Shown here: in pieces, positions 18,645 through 26,617 of the stretch | How positions within the stretch are numbered: the stretch's first letter is position 1 | Layout: every line of letters starts with the position of its first letter | From: PALSA-911 sp963743035 | GTDB lineage: Bacteria; Pseudomonadota; Alphaproteobacteria; Acetobacterales; Acetobacteraceae | Direction: 5' to 3' | Length of the DNA: 64,000 nt | Assembly (NCBI GenBank): GCA_963743035.1 | Contig: CAVUOB010000004.1 | Coordinates: 496,001 to 560,000 of the forward strand | Translations under genes and position numbers: made by a program | Notes under the pieces: generated by a model | The model's database searches: none | What the model was told of the DNA's origin: nothing | Seen by the model: the letters and a program-made list of their open reading frames with translations, nothing else

Positions 18645-18753
18645 GTGGTCTCACCAATCCGGTCCCTCGGACCGCCGGCCGTGCCATGCGCAAGGGCGCG
18701 CAAGGATGTTGACACGGCCCTGCCACGAGCTGGCAGCGGCTACTCCCCGACCG
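18645..18753 (-). ncRNA. yybP-ykoY (manganese) riboswitch
   Basis: Read on the minus strand, the leader of mntP contains the conserved block GGTCGGGGAGTAGCC (18752-18738), a perfect CTGCCA-gctcg-TGGCAG hairpin, the second conserved block GTGTCAACATCC (about 18715-18704), and the closing strand TTGGTGAGACC (18657-18647). GGTC at 18752-18749 pairs with GACC at 18650-18647 to form P1. These are the diagnostic parts of the yybP-ykoY family, which binds Mn2+ and switches on manganese exporters. It ends about 70 bases upstream of mntP, consistent with translational control. Confidence 0.88.
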
Positions 18754-18894
18754 GGGAACGCCTAGCCGGCGCCGTAGAAATAGTCAAATTTTTCAGTGTG
18801 TTATGAGCCTGTTCTACAAAATGCAGCCTTGGCTACAGAAGCGGGCCGCGGGTGGACAGGGATGACGCTCTGCATCGACGCGGGGGCTCGATGT

Positions 18895-18971
18895 CCTGGG
18901 GCAGGATCGCCGCTGATGGACGTGGCGATCCTGCTCCAGGTCTTTGTTTTAGCGAGCAATTTTATCGCTCG
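18895..18971 (-). repeat. Palindromic two-hairpin repeat, copy 1
   Basis: On the minus strand the element is a short palindrome CGAGCGATAAAATTGCTCG, an A-rich spacer, and a long hairpin with 19-base arms and an 8-base loop (18895-18940). A second copy occurs at 61204-61278. The two copies are nearly identical in the palindrome, spacer and loop but differ in the hairpin arms by paired changes that keep base pairing (GCATGATC against GCAGGATC). Part of the palindrome encodes the last residues of the flavoprotein. It may work as a terminator or be a REP-like element. Confidence 0.7.
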
Positions 18972-20787
18972 GGTGAGCGAGACGGGTGAAGCCGTCTTCG
19001 CTCCAACCCTCGCTGCCGACGCCGTGGTGGACGAAGAACAGCCCATCGGGATCGTATCGCTGCTTGACCGCCAGCAGCCGCTTGTAGTTCGGGCCCCAAT
19101 AGGCGTTCTGCCAGTCGGCCTGGAAGTAGCTGCTCTCCGCGACATAGGCGCCGCCCCCCGGCGCCACTTTGCGCAGTTCGGCCGTGGCCCGGTCGATCAG
19201 CCCGGCATCGCGGCGCGCGGCGGCCAGGTCCGGTTCGTGACCGGCGAGGCCGGGAAAGGCAGGCGGGCCTTCGCTGGCGATGATCGCGAGCGCGAAGGCG
19301 TCGGTCACCGCCGGGTTCATCGGCGTGTCCGCCGCCGCGGCGATCGCCTCCGCCGGCGCGCCGGCCAGCCCCTTCTGGAAGTGCAGCTCGATCGCCCAAT
19401 GCCGGCTCGCCGCCATCAGCGCGTCGGCGAGCGTCTCCCGCCGCTGCGGCTGCAGCAGGTCCGCCGGCAGCCAGATGGAATTGAAGCCATGGATGAAATG
19501 CCCGGCTTCGGCGAGATTGGCCGACCAGAAGAAATTTGCCGGCGGCGCGCCGGGACGATCGTCACGCAGGATCGCGCCCGGCGCAAACACCTCCAGCGCC
19601 GGCCCGTCCCAGCGGCGCCGGCCCGGGCCGGCGACGATCACCGGCGGCGTTGCCATGAGATCGTCATCCGCCGCCGCCCAGTCCAGGAATGGCTGCCAGA
19701 TCGCGCTCGCCTGCTCCCTGTCGAGGCCCTGGAAATTCATGCCGATCCGCAGCCGGTTGCCCGGAAGCAATCTGGCAAGCTCGCCCCAGTGCGGGGTGAA
19801 CAGCTTCTCCGCATAGAAGGATACGAAACCACCCAGCAGCCGGCGATAGGCCGCGCCCGAGTTGGCATGGATCGTGGTGGCGATCGCGCCGAAGAACGCC
19901 GGCAGTTCCCAGGTCCGCAGCGTGAGACGCGTGACCACGCCGAAACTGCCTCCGCCGCCGCCCTTGAGCGCCCAGAACAGCTCGGGCTCGCTGCAGGCGT
20001 TGGCGATCCGCACGGCCCCGTCGGCGGTCACGATCTCCGCCTCCAGCAGCGCCGCGCCGGCGGTGCCGAACTGCTTCGAGTAGGTCCCGAAGCCGCCGCC
20101 CTGAACCAGCCCCGCAACCCCCACCGTGCCGCAGCCGCCGCCCTGCACGTAGCGGCCGGCCACGGTGGTCACGGCGGCGTAGGTGTGCATCCAGATCGCG
20201 CCCGCCCCGACGGTGACAGCCGGCTGGGGTGCCTGGATCGCGGCGCAACCCTGCGCCACGAACGCATCGTGCACCGTGATGTCGTTCATCGCGCGGGTCC
20301 AGATCAGCAGGGAATCGGCGGCGTTGGAGGTGCCGAGATAGGAGTGGCCGCCACCCTTCACGACCAGGCGCAAATTCTTCTCGCGGGCGAAATCGACCGC
20401 CGCGGCGACATGCGCGGTGTTCTGTGCCGCGACCGCATAGACGCTCGGCTGCGCGGTCCAGGCATCCGCCCAGCCGCAGGTCTGGGTCAAAGCGGGGCTG
20501 TCGCCGATGAAATAGGGGTTCTTCAACTCCTTGAAGAGATCGCGGCAGGCATCGCCATCCGGGGCGGCCCTGCATTCATCGAGTGGCGATTTCACCGTAA
20601 GGAGATTGCCGTCCACGGCGTGCCGCAGCCCCTGCCAATCGGCGGCAGAGGGCCATCCCGGGTCGCCCGGGCGGACGCGCGGGATGGCACCCGCGGGCGC
20701 GGCCACGGCCCGCGCCGGGCCGAGGCCGGCGAGAAGCGGCAGCACCGGGAGCGAGGCCGCGGCCTGGATCAGGCATCGTCGCTTCAT
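18949..20787 (-). CDS. Secreted FAD-linked oxidase, berberine-bridge-enzyme type
   Basis: The 612-residue protein begins MKRRCLIQAAASLPVLPLLA, a twin-arginine-like signal sequence, so export to the periplasm is likely. The FAD-binding PCMH fold is marked by GGGHSYLGTSNAADS (with the histidine that usually carries covalent FAD), YVQGGGCGTVGVAGL and GGGGGSFGVVTRL. The C-terminal BBE motif is NAYWGPNYKRLLAVKQRYDP followed by GLFFVHHGVGSE. Such enzymes oxidise sugars, alcohols or alkaloid-like substrates with oxygen as acceptor. The last codons (SDKIAR, stop) are made of the dispersed repeat, so the original C-terminus may have been replaced. The alpha/beta hydrolase upstream on the same strand may be co-expressed. 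Confidence 0.88.
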   Translation of the reverse strand: MKRRCLIQAAASLPVLPLLAGLGPARAVAAPAGAIPRVRPGDPGWPSAADWQGLRHAVDGNLLTVKSPLDECRAAPDGDACRDLFKELKNPYFIGDSPALTQTCGWADAWTAQPSVYAVAAQNTAHVAAAVDFAREKNLRLVVKGGGHSYLGTSNAADSLLIWTRAMNDITVHDAFVAQGCAAIQAPQPAVTVGAGAIWMHTYAAVTTVAGRYVQGGGCGTVGVAGLVQGGGFGTYSKQFGTAGAALLEAEIVTADGAVRIANACSEPELFWALKGGGGGSFGVVTRLTLRTWELPAFFGAIATTIHANSGAAYRRLLGGFVSFYAEKLFTPHWGELARLLPGNRLRIGMNFQGLDREQASAIWQPFLDWAAADDDLMATPPVIVAGPGRRRWDGPALEVFAPGAILRDDRPGAPPANFFWSANLAEAGHFIHGFNSIWLPADLLQPQRRETLADALMAASRHWAIELHFQKGLAGAPAEAIAAAADTPMNPAVTDAFALAIIASEGPPAFPGLAGHEPDLAAARRDAGLIDRATAELRKVAPGGGAYVAESSYFQADWQNAYWGPNYKRLLAVKQRYDPDGLFFVHHGVGSEGWSEDGFTRLAHPSDKIAR

Positions 20788-20868
20788 TCCAGATTTCTCC
20801 GGCCAGATTTCTCCGGCCTGGGTTTCTGCAGCGAAGACGGGATCTATGGAGGCGCGAGGCTAGCGCAG

Positions 20869-21759
20869 TTACAACCCGCCTGCCAGTTTTCGGATCGCCG
20901 CGACCACGCGCTCCGGCGTCTCGCGCGGCAGGAAATGGCCGGCGACCGGCACCAGCTCGCGGGAATAGCTGCCGGTGAAACGATGCGCCTCGCGGTCCTC
21001 CAGGCTGGGCGGGCCGACGCCGTCGTCCAGGCCGTGCAGGACGATGCTGGGCACGGAGATCGGCGGCTGCACCTCCAGCAGCACCTCGATCGCCTCCAGC
21101 GCCGGATCGCCGGGGGCGGCGCGATGGCGGTGGCGGTAGGACTGGATCACCACGTCGACGAAATCGGGGTTGCGGAAGCTCCCGGCGGTGCGCTCGAACG
21201 TCGCGTCGTCGAATGCCCAGTTGGGCGACCACAACTGCCACAGCAGCCGGCAGATGCCATCCCGGTTGGCGGTCAGGCCGTTGCGGCCGCGCTCGGTGTG
21301 GAAATACCACTGGTACCAGTGACGATATTCCTGCGCCGCATCGGCCGGCGTGCCGCAGGCCGGGATGTTCTGGATGTTGTAGCCGTTGATCGTGACCAGG
21401 CCCCTCACCCGCTCCGGCCAGAGCGCGGAGACGATGCAGGCCGCCCTGCCGCCCCAATCGTAGCCGGCCAGCAGCGCCTGGCCGATGCCGAGCGCATCCA
21501 TCAGCGCCAGAAGGTCCGCCCCCAAAGCCGCCTGCTGGCCGGAGCGCGGGGTGGCGGGGTCGAGAAACCGCGTCGGCCCGTAGCCGCGCAGCCAGGGCAC
21601 GATCACCCGGAAACCCGCAGCGGCCAGCGGCGGCGCCACGCCGTCCCAGGTGCGCACATCGTCGGGGAAGCCGTGCAGCAGGATGACCGGGGCGCCGTCC
21701 TCCGGCCCGGACTGCTCGTAGGCGATCTCCAGCGTGTCGGTGCGGATCGTGCTATGCAT
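20869..21759 (-). CDS. Alpha/beta hydrolase, epoxide hydrolase/haloalkane dehalogenase-like
   Basis: The start at 21759 gives MHSTIRTDTLEIAYEQSGPE; the frame is open further upstream but would overlap the thiolase promoter region. The oxyanion motif is LLHGFPDDVRTW, the nucleophile elbow is LLAGYDWGGRAAC (Asp nucleophile, D-W-G-G), and the catalytic histidine is in PVAGHFLPRETPE. An aspartate nucleophile points to epoxide hydrolases or dehalogenases rather than esterases. At 296 residues the length is normal. It is divergent from the thiolase gene. Confidence 0.88.
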   Translation of the reverse strand: MHSTIRTDTLEIAYEQSGPEDGAPVILLHGFPDDVRTWDGVAPPLAAAGFRVIVPWLRGYGPTRFLDPATPRSGQQAALGADLLALMDALGIGQALLAGYDWGGRAACIVSALWPERVRGLVTINGYNIQNIPACGTPADAAQEYRHWYQWYFHTERGRNGLTANRDGICRLLWQLWSPNWAFDDATFERTAGSFRNPDFVDVVIQSYRHRHRAAPGDPALEAIEVLLEVQPPISVPSIVLHGLDDGVGPPSLEDREAHRFTGSYSRELVPVAGHFLPRETPERVVAAIRKLAGGL

Positions 21760-21884
21760 CGGCCCCTGCTCCACTGCCCTGCTCTGCTTTGCCCTGGCGG
21801 CATTATCCGGCAATCCGGGCAGGCGTCGACCCCGGCCGCCGGAAGCGCTAATCTCCGGCTCCAACCTGTTTCCGGGAGAGACAT

Positions 21885-23066
21885 ATGCAACGCGAAGTGG
21901 TCGTCGTCAGCGGCGCACGCACCGCCATCGGGGATTTTGGTGGCAGCCTGAAGGATGTCCCGCCGACCGAGCTCGGCGCGCAGGTGACGCGCGAGGCGCT
22001 GAAGCGCGCCGGCGTGTCGGGCGACGAGGTCGGCCATGTCGTGTTCGGCAACGTGATCCATACCGAGCCGAAGGACATGTACCTCTCCCGCGTGGCGGCG
22101 ATGAATGCCGGCATCGGCCAGCACGTGCCGGCGCTGACGCTGAACCGGCTCTGCGGCTCCGGCCTGCAGGCGATCCTGACCGCGTCGCAGGCGATCCTGC
22201 TCGGCGACGCCGAGATCGCCGTCGGCGGCGGGGCCGAGAGCATGAGCCGCGCGCCCTACACCAACCCCGGCATGCGCTGGGGCGCGCGCATGGGCGATGC
22301 CCAGGTGATCGACATGATGGTCGCCGCCCTGCACGACCCGTTCGACAACATCCATATGGGCGTGACGGCCGAGAACGTGGCCGCACAATACCAGGTGACG
22401 CGCGACGACCAGGACGCACTGGCCCTGACCTCGCACCAGCGCGCGTCCCGCGCCATCAAGGAAGGCCGCTTCAAGGACCAGGTGCTGCCGGTCACGCTGA
22501 AAACCCGCAAGGGCGAGACGGTGTTCGATACCGACGAGCATGTGCGCCACGACGCCGCGGCGGGCGATTTCAGCAAGCTGAAGCCGGTGTTCCAGAAGGA
22601 CGGCACGGTCACGCCAGGCAATGCCTCCGGCATCAATGACGGCGCGGGCGCGGTGGTGCTGATGGAGCGGGCGCTGGCCGACAAACGCGGCGCCAAGCCG
22701 CTGGGGCGCCTGGTCAGCTACGGCTTCGCCGGCGTGGACCCGAAGGTGATGGGCATCGGCCCGGTGATCGCCACGCAGATGGCAATGGAACGCGCCGGGC
22801 TGAAGGTGCGCGACATGGACGTGATCGAGGCCAACGAAGCGTTCGCCGCCCAGGCCTGCGCGGTGTCGCGCGCCCTCGACTTCGATCCGGAAAAGGTGAA
22901 CCCGAACGGCTCCGGCATCTCGCTCGGCCACCCCGTCGGCGCCACCGGCGCGATCATCACCATCAAGGCGCTGTACGAGCTGGAACGCATCGGCGGCCGC
23001 TACGCCCTGGTGACCATGTGCATCGGCGGCGGCCAAGGCATCGCGGCGATCTTCGAGCGGGTTTGA
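21885..23066 (+). CDS. Acetyl-CoA C-acyltransferase (thiolase)
   Basis: The 393-residue protein has all thiolase landmarks: the nucleophile Cys90 in LNRLCGSGLQAI, the GGGAESMSRAPY motif, the histidine in SLGHPVGATGA and the second cysteine in MCIGGGQGIAA. GGGAGAG lies before the ATG. It condenses two acyl-CoA molecules or cleaves 3-oxoacyl-CoA; candidates are acetoacetyl-CoA or 3-ketovaleryl-CoA synthesis for polyhydroxyalkanoates (PhaA/BktB) or beta-oxidation. It is the last core gene before the integrated element. Confidence 0.93.
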   Translation: MQREVVVVSGARTAIGDFGGSLKDVPPTELGAQVTREALKRAGVSGDEVGHVVFGNVIHTEPKDMYLSRVAAMNAGIGQHVPALTLNRLCGSGLQAILTASQAILLGDAEIAVGGGAESMSRAPYTNPGMRWGARMGDAQVIDMMVAALHDPFDNIHMGVTAENVAAQYQVTRDDQDALALTSHQRASRAIKEGRFKDQVLPVTLKTRKGETVFDTDEHVRHDAAAGDFSKLKPVFQKDGTVTPGNASGINDGAGAVVLMERALADKRGAKPLGRLVSYGFAGVDPKVMGIGPVIATQMAMERAGLKVRDMDVIEANEAFAAQACAVSRALDFDPEKVNPNGSGISLGHPVGATGAIITIKALYELERIGGRYALVTMCIGGGQGIAAIFERV

Positions 23067-23082
23067 GGGGTCGGAAGCAAGG

Positions 23083-23293
23083 CTGGGGCTCCGCCCCAGA
23101 CCCCGGCAGGGCGCTGCCCTGCACCCGCCAAGGGACAGTCGTCCCTTGGATCCCTCGGACTGGTTTGTTGGGAAGGGGGCGCAACCGACGAAGCCGTCGA
23201 TAGGCTACGGCATGCCCCCTTCCCAACAAACCAAACTGACAGGGGTCAAGGGGATGACCATCCCCTTGCGGGGTGGAGGGGCAGCGCCCCTCC
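23083..23293. repeat. Run of six consecutive perfect hairpins
   Basis: In 211 bases there are six perfect palindromes: CTGGGGC/GCCCCAG at 23083-23099, CAGGGC/GCCCTG at 23107-23121, CCAAGGGAC/GTCCCTTGG at 23128-23149, a 20-base arm pair at 23161-23180 and 23214-23233 around a 33-base loop, CAAGGGGA/TCCCCTTG at 23247-23268, and GGAGGGGC/GCCCCTCC at 23275-23293. The same style of palindrome recurs at 40708-40724, 50171-50218 and 53767-53822. No gene is present between the thiolase stop and the integrase start at 23399. The run ends exactly where the proposed att core begins. Confidence 0.75.
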
Positions 23294-23309
23294 TGGGGTT
23301 TGGGGCAAA
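23293..23309. repeat. Proposed attL core (17-bp direct repeat)
   Basis: CTGGGGTTTGGGGCAAA occurs here and again at 40701-40717. Here it is followed by the AT-richer sequence leading to the integrase gene; on the right it is followed by GCCCCAA, which completes the hairpin TTGGGGC-AAA-GCCCCAA. The left copy therefore looks like the truncated half produced by integration into a host palindrome. Confidence 0.6.
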
Positions 23310-23398
23310 CTCCTAAATTGAATAGAATGCTGGCTTTTTCGCTCGGTTTGTGTGTAGGTCTGACTACGGATTGACCACGGAAGGCGCAAATCAACCCC

Positions 23399-25018
23399 AT
23401 GTCTGAAGCCACGCAAGCCCGGGTTCGGTATCTGATTCGGCAGAGGGGCACCCTAACATACAAGAGGGACGTTCCAGGCGATCTGCGCCAAGCCATTGGT
23501 CGCACCCAGTGGTGGATCGCGCTCAAGGCTAAGAGTATGTCCGAGGCCGAGGCTATCGTGAACCGCATCGCAAGAGAGCACGACAAGCTGATCGCCGACC
23601 TGCGTGCGATGACCCCGACACAACTCGCCGGCAAGGCCCGGCAGCGCGTCGCCCAGGCAGTGGCGAGCATCCAGCAAGGCAACAGCCGCCCTGCCACGGT
23701 TTTGGAACTCCTGGAGGCCCTGGTTGTCCATGAAGGGTTGGATCGTAACATCCTTCTGGAGCACGCCTACGCCCAGGGAACAGTCGCTGTAATCGACAGC
23801 GCAGCTTCTGGCGTGCGGATGCCTACCGACATGAGTTCAGTGCCGGTGGCGACGATCGGCGCAATTGCCCTCGAAAAGGCCCGCCTGGAAGCTAGTCACA
23901 ACAATGCCGTTGCCCGCCTCGCCGAGATCGAGGACACGCTTTCCAAGGCTGGCTTCATTGGCGAGCCTGAGCCGCCGCCAACGCTCACCGTCTCAATGTT
24001 GACGGAAAGGTGGCTTGCCGCCGAAGCGCAGCGCCCTGTAACGCGTGATAAGTGGGTGATGATTATGCGTCGCTTCGCCGAGCACGCAGACGATCCGCCT
24101 GTCGCCAACGTGACGCGCAACATGCTTGCGACGTTCATAGACGCGGTGAAACAGCTCCCTAGTCCAGCTACCCATACGCCGAAGGATGGACCCAAAACTA
24201 AGCCACCGAAGGGCGCCACGTTTCCAGATCTCGCCGCCTGGGCGAGTAAGAACCCGGACCACCCTCGGATAGCCGCAACAACCACGGGCCTCTACGTCTC
24301 GTGTCTCAAGGCGCTCTTCGGATGGGCAGCCGAGCGTGAGCTGATCCCTGTGTCGCCCGCGACGCATCTTCGCAAGCCGGAGGATCGACGATCGAGGTCG
24401 GAGAAGCGCCGTCCATTTGAGCGGCCGGAGTTACGTCGCATAGTTGAAGAGGCCGAGCGCGTATGGGGACCCAAGGCGCCAAGGACTGTCTTACTGAAGC
24501 TTGCTGCCTACACCGGACTTCGCCTCGGAGAACTGGTTCAACTGACTCCAAGTAACGTCGAGGAGGACGCCGAGGCCGGTCTGGTCGTTCATATTAACGC
24601 GATGGATGGGCGGTTGTTGAAGACCACTACGAGCGAGCGCACCATTCCCGTTCACCTGGACATCGCCGATCTCCTCCGAGAGCACAAAGCCGGTCTGCCG
24701 AGTGGCAAACTATTTCTGTTCGCCTTTCGGGCCAAAGACAAGGATGACAGGGCCGACTCCCTCGGAAATGCGTTCCGTTATCTGGTGCGAACCAACGCTG
24801 GGATCACCGACCCCACGGTCACCTTTCATTCCATTCGCCACTCATTCGAGGACGAAGCCCGACGCACGATCCCAGATGCCGCGCGCCACGCTCTCACGGG
24901 CCACGGCGAGGAAAATCGAACGGCGCGGGGGTATGGGCGGGGTATGCGGGTAGCCGATTTGAGGCCGCTGGTTGATGCCATGGACCCGTTGGGGTTGCGC
25001 AGCGTTGAGGGACGGTAG
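23399..25018 (+). CDS. Tyrosine-type site-specific integrase
   Basis: The 539-residue protein has an N-terminal DUF6538-like part (LIRQRGTLTYKRDVPGDLRQ), a SAM-like core-binding domain and a C-terminal catalytic domain. Catalytic residues are Arg375 in YTGLRLGEL, His477 and Arg480 in FHSIRHSF, His502 in LTGHGE and Tyr512 in ARGYGRG. It lies 90 bases inside the proposed attL and reads into the element, the usual position for an island integrase that joins att sites. Confidence 0.92.
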   Translation: MSEATQARVRYLIRQRGTLTYKRDVPGDLRQAIGRTQWWIALKAKSMSEAEAIVNRIAREHDKLIADLRAMTPTQLAGKARQRVAQAVASIQQGNSRPATVLELLEALVVHEGLDRNILLEHAYAQGTVAVIDSAASGVRMPTDMSSVPVATIGAIALEKARLEASHNNAVARLAEIEDTLSKAGFIGEPEPPPTLTVSMLTERWLAAEAQRPVTRDKWVMIMRRFAEHADDPPVANVTRNMLATFIDAVKQLPSPATHTPKDGPKTKPPKGATFPDLAAWASKNPDHPRIAATTTGLYVSCLKALFGWAAERELIPVSPATHLRKPEDRRSRSEKRRPFERPELRRIVEEAERVWGPKAPRTVLLKLAAYTGLRLGELVQLTPSNVEEDAEAGLVVHINAMDGRLLKTTTSERTIPVHLDIADLLREHKAGLPSGKLFLFAFRAKDKDDRADSLGNAFRYLVRTNAGITDPTVTFHSIRHSFEDEARRTIPDAARHALTGHGEENRTARGYGRGMRVADLRPLVDAMDPLGLRSVEGR

Positions 25019-25174
25019 GGGGTTGGATCCTGTTGAGGTTGGGGTTTGGTCTCGATCTTTGTTCCAGCTCGGAGCGTGAGTCTGGTTGGCAGGATTATGC
25101 GCAATTCGAGAATTATGTGTCGAGGCGAGGTGCTCAATCCGCGAGGGCAACCGCGCATTAAGGGGTCGAGCGAT

Positions 25175-25780
25175 ATGAAAAGGCGGTACTTCATTGAGGA
25201 AACCGAAGGCGAAGAATATCTGCACAAAGAGACATGGCGGGTAGTAAAGCGACAATTCGACCGCCCCGAGGATAGCAGAAAAGGTGCGATGTATGACCAT
25301 CTAGTGGCGATGGTGTTCGCATCGCACACGCTAGAGGGCTATTTAAATTTCATTGGCGACAAAATATTGCCGGAATTGTGGAAGAACGAACGGGACGAAT
25401 TCAAAACGACAGGCATCACCGGAAAGCTAGCTGCAATTTTGGAGGAATGCGGGCTTGAGCCGTTCGAGAATGGGCGGCGGCCCTATTCCACGGCGAAGGC
25501 GCTAAAGAAGCTACGGGACAAAATCGCGCACCCCAAGACGAACAAGCCGAAAAGCCGCATCATTTACAGCGAGGGGAAGGAGCCACCCATGTTCCCCAAA
25601 TCGCTTTTGGAAACGCTTGTAACCCGCGAAAAAGCAGAGCGGGCGCGGGACGACGTGCGATGCATTGTTGATCGTGTCCAAGCCGCCGCAGTTGCCAAGT
25701 TTCCGAAGCTGCATTTGGGCGATGATGGCCTAGAAGGAATAATTAACCAGCACAGCCATTCCACTAAGCTGTATGAATAA
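25175..25780 (+). CDS. Unknown protein with a HEPN-like R-x4-H motif
   Basis: I choose the ATG at 25175 (MKRRYFIEETEGEEYLHKET) because AAGGGG lies upstream; 43 more in-frame codons exist but look unlike protein. The 201-residue product is mostly helical and charged. KKLRDKIAHP at residues 111-120 has Arg114 and His119, matching the R-x4-6-H motif of HEPN-domain RNases or of HEPN-like structural folds in defence and toxin proteins. It sits directly behind the integrase, a common cargo position. I infer a possible HEPN defence factor; the rest is unrecognised. Confidence 0.6.
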   Translation: MKRRYFIEETEGEEYLHKETWRVVKRQFDRPEDSRKGAMYDHLVAMVFASHTLEGYLNFIGDKILPELWKNERDEFKTTGITGKLAAILEECGLEPFENGRRPYSTAKALKKLRDKIAHPKTNKPKSRIIYSEGKEPPMFPKSLLETLVTREKAERARDDVRCIVDRVQAAAVAKFPKLHLGDDGLEGIINQHSHSTKLYE

Positions 25781-25789
25781 TGGGCGCTT

Positions 25790-26152
25790 CTAACGCGGGA
25801 AGTGCTGGAGGTGGTCATTTAGCTGCAAAAGAGCTTCGGGTGGCAAAGCGGAATAACCCGGAAATTTTTCTGCTTCATCTACGCTGAAAAACGAAATGGC
25901 ATCAACTCCGCCATTTGTCCAATACATAACGACCCTTGTTTCTCCGAGCTCGTCGCTGATGTAAGACGACTCAGCCGGGTTATGCTTGCGCTTTAGGTCG
26001 GCCTCATACGAAGGAGAAAAGCGGGGCATCCTCCCAATCGGTGTAGCCCTTGCATTCCCTTCTATCATTGCCGTTAAAGCATACACCACGACATTCGCCG
26101 TTTTTTCTCGCCGCCCGAAAAGTCGATTAAGCGCGCCGCTCATAATCCCCAT
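25790..26152 (-). CDS. Hypothetical protein, 120 residues
   Basis: The protein runs MGIMSGALNRLFGRREKTAN and has no motif that I recognise; the middle (RVVMYWTNGGVDAISFF) suggests beta strands. It is convergent with the HEPN-like gene, with only nine bases between stop codons, and has a base composition like the rest of the element. Start at 26152 or the second ATG four codons later. No signal peptide or membrane span is seen. Confidence 0.5.
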   Translation of the reverse strand: MGIMSGALNRLFGRREKTANVVVYALTAMIEGNARATPIGRMPRFSPSYEADLKRKHNPAESSYISDELGETRVVMYWTNGGVDAISFFSVDEAEKFPGYSALPPEALLQLNDHLQHFPR

Positions 26153-26397
26153 CCGACGACATTGGCAATGGGGTGCGCAGAAATCAAGAATTTTGCTAGA
26201 TCATACGCAACGGTTAGCCAATCAGACGCCAGCAGCGCCCACCGCCCGTCCTATCACGGGTAACCGCCTTGGACGCTGCCGGCTTGAGCGCAGGGGAATT
26301 GCCGCCCCTGTGCTCGCCATGTGGGGGTATCCCAAAGCGGTCTTCTTGCTTTGGCACATGGTAATCAGACCCACCCAGGCGGCGGGAGGGAGCAGTC

Positions 26398-26483
26398 TTA
26401 ACCGTTCACACTCCGGCTCAGAATGTTCCCTCTACCACCATCGTCGTAACGCCGTGCAAGGTGGAGCCCGCTCCTAGCCGACA
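26398..26483 (-). pseudogene. 3' part of a small gene interrupted by IS21
   Basis: On the minus strand this segment continues in frame from the 5' part at 28804-29005 when the IS21 element and one target-site copy are removed; it adds SARSGLHLARRYDDGGRGNI and LSRSVNG before a TAA at 26400-26398. The repaired gene would be 288 bases, 95 residues. No function is recognised. The rest of 26153-26397 holds no gene that I can support. Confidence 0.6.
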
Positions 26484-26617
26484 CGAGCTGTCGCTGCCGG
26501 GTGAATTCTCCCCAAAAGTGCCGGTTGAAAATTCCCCACTCTGACGCGCAACGGCCCGTCCTGGGTGGCGGGCATCCGCCGGCGTGATGATGCCTTCCTT
26601 CGTGGGAGGCGACGCCG

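Noticed and set aside
18796..21951. A 1051-codon open frame on the plus strand
   Set aside because: It is antisense to the flavoprotein and alpha/beta hydrolase genes, which have clear family motifs, and its composition is that of a shadow frame in GC-rich DNA.
23083..23293. A CRISPR-like array of palindromes
   Set aside because: The palindromes all differ in sequence and spacing; there is no repeat-spacer pattern and no cas gene.
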